A stretch of 39,091 nucleotides of DNA from contig CADEDT010000009.1 of NCBI GenBank assembly GCA_902826145.1, positions 1-39,091 on the forward strand, in the 5' to 3' direction. Source of the DNA: an uncultured Caulobacteraceae bacterium. Lineage in GTDB: Bacteria; Pseudomonadota; Alphaproteobacteria; Caulobacterales; Aquidulcibacteraceae. Both the position numbers and the translations under genes were made by a program. Positions 18,207 to 26,267 of this stretch are shown one piece after another (positions within the stretch are counted from its first letter, which is position 1; every line of letters begins with the position of its first letter). The notes beneath the pieces were generated by a model, which was given only the letters and a program-made list of their open reading frames with translations, did no database searches and had not been told where the DNA came from.

Positions 18207-19127
18207 GTGTCGGGCGAGGACGTAACGTCACTGCGGCAACGCGCCGGCGCCGGCGATGCACGAGCACAATATGCGCTTGGCGCCCGCCTGCTCGTCGGCC
18301 GTGACGCGCCCTACGAGCCAAACGAGGCGCGCGACTTGATCGACGCCGCCGTGAAACAGGGCGATGGCGATGCGCTTCAGCTCGCCGCAGTGCTCGCTGC
18401 TCTCGCAGGGGAATGGCGCGATGCGTTCGAACTCGTGGATCAAGCGGCGGGTGGCGGAGACGCACGCGCACAAGCGCAACGCGCAGTGGTGGGCAAACAC
18501 TTCAACGATCAGCTCGCAATACCGGACGCGGTTGTGCATTTTGATGAGCCTCGCATCGTTACGTTCGAGTCGTTCCTTTCACCGGCCTCTTGTCAGTGGA
18601 TCATTGAGAGGGCGCGCCCAAGTCTTGACGCGGCGCGCATCAAGAACGCCGATACTGGCGGCGCCAACAGCGATGCCATCCGCACCAACACAGGGATGGG
18701 TTTTTCGGTCGTCGATACCGACCTCGTCATTCAGCTTGCCCATGCGCGTATCGCCGCGGCGATCGGCATTCCCGTGTCGAACCAGGAGCCGACGAACATC
18801 CTCCACTACGCGCCGGGGCAAGAATACAAACCGCATTTCGACTTCATCGATCCCGGCGTTGCACACTTTGCTCGCGAGCTGCAGACGGTTGGGCAGCGTA
18901 CGGTCACGTTCCTGATCTATCTCAATGATGCCTACGATGGAGGCGCGACGGAATTTCCGCGCCTCGGTTGGAGTTTCAAAGGAAAGGTTGGTGATGCGCT
19001 GGCCTTTTGGAACGTGACTGACGGTCGCCCAGATGCGCGCACACTTCACGCTGGCACGCCAACCACTGATGGTTCAAAGTGGCTCTTCTCGAAGTGGGTG
19101 CGCGATCGCCCGTTGCCGCTGCTGTGA
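18207..19127 (+). CDS. Sel1-like repeat plus prolyl-4-hydroxylase-type 2OG-Fe(II) oxygenase (copy 1)
   Basis: A 306-residue protein. Residues about 5-95 are helical, with Sel1/TPR-like repeats (GDARAQYALGARLL, QGDGDALQLAAVLA). Residues about 115-300 are a prolyl-4-hydroxylase alpha-subunit-type dioxygenase with Fe(II) ligands HFD (His210, Asp212) and His281 in LHAG, and the 2-oxoglutarate-binding Lys291. It should hydroxylate a peptide or small-molecule substrate using O2 and 2-oxoglutarate. The GTG at 18207 is chosen because GAAAGGG lies 6 nt upstream; no ATG is available nearby. It is followed by a paralogue 2 nt after its stop. Confidence 0.87.
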   Translation: MSGEDVTSLRQRAGAGDARAQYALGARLLVGRDAPYEPNEARDLIDAAVKQGDGDALQLAAVLAALAGEWRDAFELVDQAAGGGDARAQAQRAVVGKHFNDQLAIPDAVVHFDEPRIVTFESFLSPASCQWIIERARPSLDAARIKNADTGGANSDAIRTNTGMGFSVVDTDLVIQLAHARIAAAIGIPVSNQEPTNILHYAPGQEYKPHFDFIDPGVAHFARELQTVGQRTVTFLIYLNDAYDGGATEFPRLGWSFKGKVGDALAFWNVTDGRPDARTLHAGTPTTDGSKWLFSKWVRDRPLPLL

Positions 19128-19129
19128 CC

Positions 19130-20059
19130 ATGAACGATCTGGCTCAACTTCGATTACGCGCGGCCTCTGGCGATGAGTCCGCCCGGCTTGTGCTGGCGCG
19201 CAGGCTTCTGGCCACGCCCGAGAAGCACGAAGAGGCGATGCGTTTGTTGCAGGCCGGCTGTGATCGCGGCGTGCCTGAGGCGCTGCGACTCCAGGCGACG
19301 CTCGCCATTCGCGGCGTGGCGCGGCCGCAAGACCTGAACCAGGCGATCGACTTCGTATCGCGCGCCGCTGCGTCCGGCGACACCGATGCGCGCGAGCAAT
19401 TGCGTGCGATCGGCGGCAGGTTTGATCGCGACATCTGGTTTGCGCCTGTGCAAATGCGCCAGCACCATGCAGCGCCGCGTATATTTACGGTTGAGAAATT
19501 TATCCCGCGGCCGGTCTGCAATTGGTTCATCAAGTACGCTGGTGCGCGCCAGGAAATGACGTTGGTTCGCGATGGAGCGACCGGCCGCGATCTTTTGTCT
19601 GCTGGCCGCAGCGCGACCATGGCTGGCACCGATGCACTGGAACTTGATGTTGTCCTTCAGCTCACCAAGCTGCGCATTGCCGGGGCGATTCAAACCCACG
19701 TTTCACATCAAGAACCAACACAATTCCTGCGCTACGGACCTGGGCAGGAATACCAAGCGCACTACGACCTAATCCGGCCGCAGGAAGAGGCTGCAGCGGC
19801 GGAAGAACTGCGTGTGCTCGGCCAACGCGTCGCCACTGTGCTCGTGTACCTAAACGACGGCTATAAGGGCGGTGAAACACAGTTCCCGCACCTGAACTGG
19901 GCCTTCAAGGGAAAGCCAGGTGACGCGCTGATCTTCTGGAATATTTCGGCCGGCGGCGAACGCGAGCGCGCTTCGCTCCACGCCGGACTTCCTATCCAGA
20001 CGGGGACGAAATGGCTCTTGTCGCAATGGGTGCGCGCAAACCCAGTGCCGTTGATTTGA
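19130..20059 (+). CDS. Sel1-like repeat plus prolyl-4-hydroxylase-type 2OG-Fe(II) oxygenase (copy 2)
   Basis: A 309-residue paralogue of the preceding gene with the same architecture: Sel1-like helices (about 1-95) and a P4H-type catalytic domain (about 115-305). The iron ligands HYD (His211, Asp213) and His284 in LHAG and the 2OG-binding Lys294 are intact, and the end (KWLLSQWVRANPVPLI) mirrors copy 1 (KWLFSKWVRDRPLPLL). The start at 19130 lies 2 nt after the stop of copy 1, so the pair is surely cotranscribed and probably translationally coupled. The sequences have diverged strongly apart from the active site, so this is an old duplication, perhaps with different substrates. Confidence 0.88.
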   Translation: MNDLAQLRLRAASGDESARLVLARRLLATPEKHEEAMRLLQAGCDRGVPEALRLQATLAIRGVARPQDLNQAIDFVSRAAASGDTDAREQLRAIGGRFDRDIWFAPVQMRQHHAAPRIFTVEKFIPRPVCNWFIKYAGARQEMTLVRDGATGRDLLSAGRSATMAGTDALELDVVLQLTKLRIAGAIQTHVSHQEPTQFLRYGPGQEYQAHYDLIRPQEEAAAAEELRVLGQRVATVLVYLNDGYKGGETQFPHLNWAFKGKPGDALIFWNISAGGERERASLHAGLPIQTGTKWLLSQWVRANPVPLI

Positions 20060-20106
20060 CGCGCTCTCTGTGAAAGGAAGTCCGCGCTTTTCGCGCAGGA
20101 ACTCCG

Positions 20107-21354
20107 ATGTCTCAGCCCAAGATCAAGAAGGTCGTGCTCGCCTATTCGGGCGGCCTCGACACCTCCATCATCCTGAAGTGGCTGGAGGAGACTTACGGCT
20201 GCGAGATCGTCACGTTCACAGCCGATCTCGGCCAGGGTGAGGAGCTCGAACCCGCGCGCGAGAAGGCGATTAAGATGGGCGTGAAGCCCGAGAATATTTT
20301 CATTGACGATCTGCGCGAAGAATTTGTCCGCGATTTCGTTTGGCCGATGTTCCGCGCCAACACGCTCTACGAAGGCCAGTACCTGCTTGGCACCTCAATC
20401 GCGCGCCCGCTCATTGCCAAGCGCCAGATCGAGATCGCCAATCTCGTCGACGCCGACGCCGTTTGTCACGGTGCGACGGGGAAGGGAAACGACCAGGTTC
20501 GTTTTGAAGTGAGCTATTACGCGCTGAAGCCAGACGTGAAGGTGATCGCGCCGTGGCGCGAGTGGGAGTTTGAAGGTCGCCCCGCGTTGCTCGATTACGC
20601 CCGCAAGCACAACATCCCGATCGCCAAGGGCAAGGAGCAAGCTGCGCCATTCTCGATCGATGCGAACTTGCTGCACACATCGAGCGAAGGCCTGGCGCTG
20701 GAAGACCCCGACGTCGAAGTGCCAGACATCGTTACCAAGCGCGGCGATCGGCGCACGATCACACCGGAAGAGGCGCCGGATAAGGCCGAGACAATCACGC
20801 TGACGTTCGAGCGCGGCGATCTAGTCGCTATCAATGGTAAGGCGATGAAGGCGCACGAGCTCCTCGGCGAACTCAATCGACTCGGATCAAAGCACGGCAT
20901 CGGCGGCCTTGATCTCGTTGAGAACCGCTATGTCGGCATGAAGTCGCGCGGGTTCTACGAAACACCAGGCGGGACAATTCTTTGGCACGGCCATCGCGCC
21001 ATCGAGTCGATCACGCTCGACCGGGGCGCCATGCACCTGAAGGACGAGCTGATGCCGCGCTATGCCAGCATCATATACAATGGCTTCTGGTGGACGCCCG
21101 AGCGCAAGATGCTGCAAGCCGCGATCGATGCGAGCCAGGATAGCGTCAGCGGCGATGTGAAGCTGAAGCTCTACAAAGGCAGCGTTCGCACGGCCGGCCG
21201 AAGCTCACCGTATTCGCTGTATTCCAAGAAGCTCGTCGGTTTCGACGAGGCCGGCGGCTATAATCAAGCCGACGCCGAAGGTTTCATCAAACTCAACGCA
21301 CTGCGCCTGCGTATCCTTGCTGAGCGCGACAAGAAGCGCGGTAAGAACGAATAG
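20107..21354 (+). CDS. argG: Argininosuccinate synthase
   Basis: A 415-residue enzyme that joins citrulline and aspartate with ATP to make argininosuccinate in arginine biosynthesis. The ATP pyrophosphatase P-loop AYSGGLDTS (12-20) is at the N-terminus; [14 protein letters not shown] and [13 protein letters not shown] are characteristic of the type I bacterial enzyme. Length and both termini match the family. AGGA lies 9 nt before the ATG; a small GC hairpin (CGCG...CGCG) lies just upstream in the 47-nt gap after the P4H pair. A small membrane-protein gene follows 11 nt later. Confidence 0.97.
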   Translation: MSQPKIKKVVLAYSGGLDTSIILKWLEETYGCEIVTFTADLGQGEELEPAREKAIKMGVKPENIFIDDLREEFVRDFVWPMFRANTLYEGQYLLGTSIARPLIAKRQIEIANLVDADAVCHGATGKGNDQVRFEVSYYALKPDVKVIAPWREWEFEGRPALLDYARKHNIPIAKGKEQAAPFSIDANLLHTSSEGLALEDPDVEVPDIVTKRGDRRTITPEEAPDKAETITLTFERGDLVAINGKAMKAHELLGELNRLGSKHGIGGLDLVENRYVGMKSRGFYETPGGTILWHGHRAIESITLDRGAMHLKDELMPRYASIIYNGFWWTPERKMLQAAIDASQDSVSGDVKLKLYKGSVRTAGRSSPYSLYSKKLVGFDEAGGYNQADAEGFIKLNALRLRILAERDKKRGKNE

Positions 21355-21365
21355 GAGCTGGTCTC

Positions 21366-21659
21366 GTGCGCCTGCTTTGGATTCTGCTCATGCTCGTTGG
21401 TGTGATCGGGCTTGGCGGCGCGGCTCTCGTAGGCTTTGCCGGCGTAGAGATTGCTGGGCGGGTCATCAGCTTCAGACCTCACATAATTCTGCTGCTGTTG
21501 CTTGGGGCCGGAGCGTGCGCCGCAGGCATGTTCATGAGTCCGCGCGAGTTTAAAGAGGCGACGAAGCCACTCGGGCAGACTGAGGTGCAGCGTCCGGCGT
21601 GGCTGGATGACTTGGCCAAACCAGCTGAGACTTCGCAGGATTCCGACAAGCGCGAGTAG
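21366..21659 (+). CDS. Small two-helix membrane protein, unknown
   Basis: A 97-residue protein not recognised. It starts at a GTG (21366) with GGAGC upstream, 11 nt after argG, so the two are probably cotranscribed. Two hydrophobic helices (about 2-28 and 35-55) are followed by a hydrophilic tail (about 56-97) rich in Glu, Lys and Pro. No catalytic motif is visible. Confidence 0.7.
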   Translation: MRLLWILLMLVGVIGLGGAALVGFAGVEIAGRVISFRPHIILLLLLGAGACAAGMFMSPREFKEATKPLGQTEVQRPAWLDDLAKPAETSQDSDKRE

Positions 21660-21717
21660 CTCCAGCGCGTTGCCGTTAGCGCTTGTTCGTCATAGGTTGG
21701 CGCGAGGGGAGGCGATC

Positions 21718-22404
21718 ATGATCAGAGCATTTGCAGTGGTAGCGGCGTTCGTTGCGATCTTTGGTGCGGGCGTGGCCGAAGCGCGCGACTACCCTGTGTC
21801 GCTCACCTACGCGGCGCCCGCTTCAGTTACACAAGGCGCGCCGACGATCATGTTGACGTCGGTTCGCGATAATCGCGGCGAAGGCCATCACCTCTATGAG
21901 CTAGGATCGATCCGCGGCGGCTACGGCAATCCGCTAAAGACGCTCGTCACCGAACAAGCGGTCGCCGTTGTCGTGGCCCAAGCCATCCGCGATGCTCTAG
22001 CTGCGCGCAGCCTTGGTGCGGAAGCCGGCGTGCATCGTCTGGAGGTTCGGATAACGCGCTTCGACTGTAACCAGCTCTTTCCGAAAGAGGCGCATATCGA
22101 ACTGTCGTTCCGTCTGTTGGATGCCTCCACAGACGCGGTGCTTTACGAAGGCACCGCGCGCGCCAATCAGGCAGGCGGAGGCGCCGGCATGGGCATCTTC
22201 ACGCCCATCGAGCCGCTTCGCGCATTGACCAATCAAGTCATGAACGACGGCATCGATCGCATGCTGGACGATCCGGGCCTTCGCGCGGCGCTCGCCGCCC
22301 CCATCAGTGCGCCCATCCCTGCAGCTGACCAGGCGCCCGTGGTGGAGTCTGCGGCTGAGACGCCGAGTGCTGAACCGGCGCCGGAAGTTGCGCCAACGCC
22401 GTAG
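21718..22404 (+). CDS. YajG-like exported protein
   Basis: A 228-residue protein with a signal peptide (about 1-21, ending AEA). The middle (about 30-185) resembles YajG-type uncharacterised envelope lipoproteins (conserved PTIMLTSVRDNRGEG..., VAQAIRDALAARSL, a C-terminal RALTNQVMNDGIDRML). No lipobox Cys is present, so unlike YajG it is probably soluble in the periplasm. The last 40 residues are Pro/Ala/Glu-rich. The start at 21718 has GGGGAGG upstream. Function unknown; assignment is by sequence feel and moderate. Confidence 0.65.
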   Translation: MIRAFAVVAAFVAIFGAGVAEARDYPVSLTYAAPASVTQGAPTIMLTSVRDNRGEGHHLYELGSIRGGYGNPLKTLVTEQAVAVVVAQAIRDALAARSLGAEAGVHRLEVRITRFDCNQLFPKEAHIELSFRLLDASTDAVLYEGTARANQAGGGAGMGIFTPIEPLRALTNQVMNDGIDRMLDDPGLRAALAAPISAPIPAADQAPVVESAAETPSAEPAPEVAPTP

Positions 22405-22407
22405 CAG

Positions 22408-23964
22408 TTAGTTGGCCACGGCGGTTTGCGCAGGGCAGGCGTTAGGCTGACGCGAGACGTCGGTCGACGCGACCAGGCCGCCTGCCGCCAACGTCTCTGC
22501 ATGCACGAGCTTCTCCCGTGCGCGATCAGCGGAGGATCCGCCGTGCGGGTCATAGGCAATCAACCGAAGCATCGGGATCGCTTCTGCGGGTCGGCCAACG
22601 GCAAGCAGCCAGTCGGCGGCGTAGAATGTGATTTCCGGTATCTGCGGTGCAAGCTGGCGCGCAAGCAGCAGGGCGTTCAGGGCGTTCTCCCGCGTCGCGT
22701 CGTCCAGTTGCGCGCATGAGTAGGTCTCGACGTAGCGATACAACGTCGGCACATGGTTGCCATCGATACGGTAGGCTCGCGAGAAGTGGCGTCGCGCCTG
22801 CGCATACAAGGCGTCGCGAGCGGCCGCATCACCGCGCGCATGCGCTTCGCGCGCCTCACGCAGATAGGTAAAGCCCAGCAAGTAGTGACCTTGAACGTCG
22901 TTCGGGCTCGCAGCGGTGTAGCCTTCAAGCAAAGTGCGCGCGGCCGCTACATCGCCGATCGTCGCCTCTGTCTCGGCGAGCGCTAGAGTCGCGTAGGCAT
23001 CTCGCTGCGCGCCAACCCGGGAACGCACGCGCTGCAACGCCTCTGTTGCGCCTTCGCCTTCAAGCGAACCGCGTCTGACACGCGTCATGAGCGGCAGTAG
23101 ATCATCCGCGCTCGTTGGCATTGGCGCGAGCGTCATGCCTTGGCTCTCGACCGCCACCGGATTGGTCAGCGCCAGCGCGTGCGGATTGCTGCGCAGATAC
23201 TGCCTTAACACAGATTGCATCTCCGCCGGCCGCATGCCGAAGCCTTCGCGGAATGCCACCTCCGGCGTAGATCCTGTTCGCAGCGCGCGCGCGTAGGCGC
23301 GGAACTTATCCATGCCGCCTTCGGTGGTCGTGAGGTAATGCGTGAAGAGCCAAGACTGTGCGTAGAAGCGCGCGATGTCCTCGGGATTGGTTGGGCGTCC
23401 TTCGATTAAGCGCTCCATCGGCAACCATGAATCGAACAGCCAGCCTGCGCGAGCGCGCGATGCGCGGCCCAACACGATGCGATTGTTCTCGAACTCAGCG
23501 GTGGCCACGAACTCGGCGAAGCCTTCGACGTACCAAGCCGGGTAAACGTTCGAGAAGTGCTGATACATGAAGTGGTGCGCGTATTCGTGGAACAGCACTT
23601 CCTGAGCCTCAAGCCCATAACTGTCGCGATAGATCGCGTAGGCGGCGATGATGTCCGTGCGCGCGGAATAGACCCCGCGCGCCAGCCGCGTGATGCCAGG
23701 CCAGGCTTCATCAAATTGCCCTTGACCGGTGAACAGATAAATCTCAAGGCGTGTGGGCGAGCGTTCTTCGGTCGATTGTGTAAGCCTGCGCAGCAGCGCA
23801 TCAAACGCTTCAAGGTCGCCAACTAACCGACGAACGCGCGATTCCGACGCCGTGCTGTAGACGACGAAGCCAGGGCTCTCGGCGCGAAACCAGCGTCCCG
23901 CCTGAGCAAATGCCTCCGACGTCAGCGCACTGAACGCAACGACAAGAGCAAGCAGCAGACGCAT
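22408..23964 (-). CDS. Exported DUF1570-like gluzincin peptidase with TPR-like C-terminus
   Basis: A 518-residue protein with a signal peptide (1-20, ending AFA). A putative metallopeptidase domain (about 25-250) contains HEYAH (126-130) as an HExxH zinc motif, followed 17-20 residues on by YVEGFAEF (third ligand Glu148 or Glu151), the DUF1570/gluzincin arrangement. The C-terminal half (about 300-480) is helical and TPR-like (ATLALAETEATIGDVAAARTLLEGY, ARRHFSRAYRIDGNHVPTLYRYVE). The ATG at 23964 is preferred to upstream frame extensions because it starts the signal peptide. Substrate unknown. Confidence 0.75.
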   Translation of the reverse strand: MRLLLALVVAFSALTSEAFAQAGRWFRAESPGFVVYSTASESRVRRLVGDLEAFDALLRRLTQSTEERSPTRLEIYLFTGQGQFDEAWPGITRLARGVYSARTDIIAAYAIYRDSYGLEAQEVLFHEYAHHFMYQHFSNVYPAWYVEGFAEFVATAEFENNRIVLGRASRARAGWLFDSWLPMERLIEGRPTNPEDIARFYAQSWLFTHYLTTTEGGMDKFRAYARALRTGSTPEVAFREGFGMRPAEMQSVLRQYLRSNPHALALTNPVAVESQGMTLAPMPTSADDLLPLMTRVRRGSLEGEGATEALQRVRSRVGAQRDAYATLALAETEATIGDVAAARTLLEGYTAASPNDVQGHYLLGFTYLREAREAHARGDAAARDALYAQARRHFSRAYRIDGNHVPTLYRYVETYSCAQLDDATRENALNALLLARQLAPQIPEITFYAADWLLAVGRPAEAIPMLRLIAYDPHGGSSADRAREKLVHAETLAAGGLVASTDVSRQPNACPAQTAVAN

Positions 23965-24024
23965 TGTGAACCCCCGGCGGCCGCGTGGCGCAACCCTAAG
24001 CAGCCGCCGGTGAGCTCGCAAGCG

Positions 24025-24609
24025 TCAGGCGCGCGTGAAGTGCATGATCCAGTTTACCTCCCACGTCGCGCCGGCGTCGGGAGAGAACGCCTGCTCCCAG
24101 CGTGCGGATGTCGCGGTAATGTCGCTCCAACGAAAGCGCACAATGATCGGCTGGCCGCGAAACGTGTCAGGCGCCTCGAAGGTGCCGATGCCGTCGACAA
24201 ATCCTCCGCGCACCGGTGGGTCGATCGTGTGGCTACGCTGATCGAACCACCAAATCGACCATTGTCGCGTCTCGGGATTGAACGCGCGAATGCCCATGGC
24301 GCGATAAGCGCCGGCAGGTAAGTCGAGCCAATTGTCGTCCATGTTGCCGAAACCGTTCAGCGTCTGAACCATTCGGCACGTGCCATCGAATTCCTGCCAT
24401 TCGGTGTTGTTGACGAGCCGCTCTCGCAGCCTGCGGTGGCGCACATTCCAGTTTCCCGCCAGCCAGTCCCAATCGTGGCGGTGGCGTTCGAGTTCGGCAT
24501 CGGACATGGCAACGGCTCCTGTTTGCGCCGCTGCCGAACCGCAAAACGCCGCCACGGCCAACGCTGCGGCGATCGCCTCGCGGCGAGTGTGCGTGAGTGA
24601 TCCAGACAA
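24025..24609 (-). CDS. Exported DUF1579-like protein
   Basis: A 194-residue protein with a signal peptide carrying an Arg pair (THTRREAIAAALAVAAFCGSAAAQ), followed by a beta-rich domain starting HDWDWLAGNWNVRHRRL and ending in WEVNWIMHFTRA. This resembles DUF1579 and related lipocalin-like families; no function is known. No ATG is available before the signal peptide. A TTG at 24609 has GAGGAGG exactly 5 nt upstream, but that sequence is inside the 3' arm of a strong hairpin (see separate entry), which suggests regulated or low translation. Confidence 0.7.
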   Translation of the reverse strand: MSGSLTHTRREAIAAALAVAAFCGSAAAQTGAVAMSDAELERHRHDWDWLAGNWNVRHRRLRERLVNNTEWQEFDGTCRMVQTLNGFGNMDDNWLDLPAGAYRAMGIRAFNPETRQWSIWWFDQRSHTIDPPVRGGFVDGIGTFEAPDTFRGQPIIVRFRWSDITATSARWEQAFSPDAGATWEVNWIMHFTRA

Positions 24610-24638
24610 AACGGCCTCCTCTTTGTTGAGGAGGCCGT
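24607..24638 (-). terminator. Terminator-like hairpin that also carries the Shine-Dalgarno of the next gene
   Basis: ACGGCCTCCTC (24611-24621) and GAGGAGGCCGT (24628-24638) form a perfect 11-bp stem with a 6-nt loop. On the minus strand it follows the PRC-barrel gene and is trailed by a short T-run (TTTTG), the form of an intrinsic terminator. The same 3' arm contains GAGGAGG, 5 nt before the TTG at 24609, so the hairpin would bury the ribosome site of the DUF1579-like gene. Confidence 0.7.
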
Positions 24639-24652
24639 CATATGAGAGCTAA

Positions 24653-24671
24653 CCTGACATCGAATGTCAGG
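24653..24671 (-). promoter_or_regulatory. Second hairpin after the PRC-barrel gene
   Basis: CCTGACAT (24653-24660) pairs with ATGTCAGG (24664-24671), an 8-bp perfect stem with a 3-nt loop, 12 nt past the stop of the PRC-barrel gene on the minus strand. It has no T-run and stands before the larger terminator-like hairpin, so it may stabilise the mRNA 3' end. Confidence 0.5.
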
Positions 24672-24683
24672 ATTTATCGTGCG

Positions 24684-25049
24684 TTAGGTCCAATACTGAT
24701 CGACCTTGTAGAACGCAAAGCTCTGGTCGCGATAAGCGATGCCATCATTCTTCGTCAGCTCGCTGATCGTATCGGCCGGCGCCGCCTTGAGTTCATCCTT
24801 CGTGTAAGGGACGACATAGGCGTCTTCTTCTTCGTCATAGTTCAGCGTCGCCCACGGCAGCGGATGGAATTTTTCACCCATCTTGAGCACGCCGCCGAAG
24901 CCGACGACGGCGAAAAGGATCGTGTTGCTCTGTTTGTCGAGCACGAGATCTTCGACTGTGCCAATTTTCTCACCGCTCGTGTCCTTCACGGCGGTGCCTA
25001 TAACCTTCTTGGCGCGGATAGCGGTCGTGTGACCGGTTGTTGTGGGCAT
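24684..25049 (-). CDS. PRC-barrel domain protein
   Basis: A 121-residue soluble protein. Residues about 12-80 form a PRC-barrel domain (KKVIGTAVKDTSGEKIGTV, ILFAVVGFGGVLKMGEKFHPLPW), a small beta-barrel found in photosynthetic reaction centre H subunits and in stress or envelope-associated proteins. The tail (about 81-121) is acidic and ends YKVDQYWT. The ATG at 25049 is supported by GAGGAGCGAG upstream. Many alphaproteobacterial proteins of this type are stress-related, but the function here is unknown. It is followed by two hairpins. Confidence 0.85.
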   Translation of the reverse strand: MPTTTGHTTAIRAKKVIGTAVKDTSGEKIGTVEDLVLDKQSNTILFAVVGFGGVLKMGEKFHPLPWATLNYDEEEDAYVVPYTKDELKAAPADTISELTKNDGIAYRDQSFAFYKVDQYWT

Positions 25050-25110
25050 GGGGGCTCGCTCCTCAAATCTGAAGTGGAGCAAGATCAACCGAACAGACGC
25101 GGGTGCGTTC

Positions 25111-25788
25111 CTAGAGAACCAGACCGTAAAGCACGGCGGCGTAATGGCCTGCCGCACCGATGATCACGCAGGCGTGCCAGAGCGCGCGGCGGAATGGGAT
25201 GGCGTGGTTGAGATAGAGCAGCACACCGCCGGAATACGTCACGGCGGCGATGATGAGCATTGTGATCGCTAGCGGCGGCAGCGTCGGCACGACGGGGCCA
25301 AGCACCAGGACCGCCAGCCAACCGAAGGCCAAGTAGATGAAGCACCATGCGCGGTCGGAAAGGTTCGGGAAGAACACCTTGCCGGCGGCGCCAGCAAGCG
25401 CGGCCGCCCAGATGGCCATAGTCACTGCAATCGCGAATTCGGGCGGCAACAGCTGGATTGTGAACGGCGTGTAAGAACCGGCGATCATCAAGAAGATCGC
25501 GGCTTCATCGATGCGACGCAGAACTCGGCGATAACGGGAAGGGCGAGTGAGGTTATAGACGGCGGAAGCGGCGAGCATCGCCATCAAGCATCCAGCGTAG
25601 ATCGCGCCAGCTGTTGCCATCGGCACGCCGCGATTAACCAACGCCACGGCTACGAGAAGTCCGCCACCGACCAGCGCTGCAATGATCCCGACCGCGTGCA
25701 CTAAACCGTCGGCGGTCTTCTCCGCCCGGTTCGGGTAGTGCTCTGCGAGCTCTTGTTCGTCAGCGGTCAGTAGATCCGAAAATGCCAT
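25111..25788 (-). CDS. trhA: TrhA/hemolysin III family (PAQR-like) membrane protein
   Basis: A 225-residue inner-membrane protein with about seven hydrophobic segments. It has the hemolysin III/PAQR layout: a DGLVHAVGI N-terminal helix, SAVYNL, a DEAAIFLMIAGSYTPF motif (the canonical Asp-Ser-Tyr-Thr-Pro signature), and the C-terminal histidines in ALWHACVIIGAAGHYAAV. PAQR histidines bind zinc in characterised members. TrhA homologues have been tied to membrane fluidity. The ATG at 25788 is preferred to the upstream TTG at 25815. A candidate promoter lies at 25838-25865. Confidence 0.88.
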   Translation of the reverse strand: MAFSDLLTADEQELAEHYPNRAEKTADGLVHAVGIIAALVGGGLLVAVALVNRGVPMATAGAIYAGCLMAMLAASAVYNLTRPSRYRRVLRRIDEAAIFLMIAGSYTPFTIQLLPPEFAIAVTMAIWAAALAGAAGKVFFPNLSDRAWCFIYLAFGWLAVLVLGPVVPTLPPLAITMLIIAAVTYSGGVLLYLNHAIPFRRALWHACVIIGAAGHYAAVLYGLVL

Positions 25789-25816
25789 ACCAGCGCGTCT
25801 TCTTTGCTTCTGCAAA

Positions 25817-25832
25817 CTGAGGGACGCCTCAG
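25817..25832 (-). promoter_or_regulatory. 6-bp stem-loop in the TrhA leader
   Basis: CTGAGG (25817-25822) and CCTCAG (25827-25832) form a short perfect stem with a GACG loop. It falls at the predicted 5' end of the mRNA, given the candidate -10 at 25838-25843, and could protect that end. Confidence 0.35.
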
Positions 25833-25837
25833 ATGTA

Positions 25838-25865
25838 AGTATAGTTCCTCCGACTTAACGTTCAG
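25838..25865 (-). promoter_or_regulatory. Candidate sigma70-type promoter for the TrhA-like gene
   Basis: On the minus strand a TATACT hexamer (25838-25843) is a good -10 box, with CTGAAC (25860-25865) as a weak -35, spaced by 16 nt. The -35 sits inside ACTGAACGTT, a 10-mer also present at the tetR-gpsA palindrome. No transcript data support this. Confidence 0.4.
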
Positions 25866-25931
25866 TGATGGAAACCGCGTTTTTCGTGCAACACAAGCAT
25901 GTGAGCGTGCGGCGCGCGTGCAACGTAAACC

Positions 25932-26237
25932 ATGCGCGTGCCGCGTGTTCGCGAGTGGCGCGATTTTCGCAGCGCCGCGAGCATGGTTGCTCATCGTCCC
26001 AATCCCGCCGCATTGCGCGCCGAGGCGCGGTTGTTGACCATCGCCGGATTTTTCCTTCTTGGCGTCGGCTTTCCCGTGACGTTGGTCATGGTGGCGATTG
26101 CACTCGGCTCCGGCTCGGACTCGCCTTTCGTGCCCGCCGCGATTGGTGCGCCGCCGATCGTGCTCGGCTACCTCGCTTGCCACTTCGCGTCGCAGCGTAT
26201 GGTGAAGGCGAAGGCAATCGAGACGGGCCACCGCTAA
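25932..26237 (+). CDS. Small membrane protein, unknown
   Basis: A 101-residue protein not recognised. It has a basic N-terminus and two hydrophobic segments (about 34-58 and 68-85), then a charged tail (KAKAIETGHR). Neither the ATG at 25932 nor the in-frame ATG at 25983 (84 aa, starting MVAHRPNPAALRAEARLL) has a clear Shine-Dalgarno; the shorter form holds all the hydrophobic region. It is divergent from the TrhA-like gene. It is the least certain protein gene here. Confidence 0.5.
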   Translation: MRVPRVREWRDFRSAASMVAHRPNPAALRAEARLLTIAGFFLLGVGFPVTLVMVAIALGSGSDSPFVPAAIGAPPIVLGYLACHFASQRMVKAKAIETGHR

Positions 26238-26267
26238 GCAGCGGCACTCCAGCAGTGCTAGCGGTTG

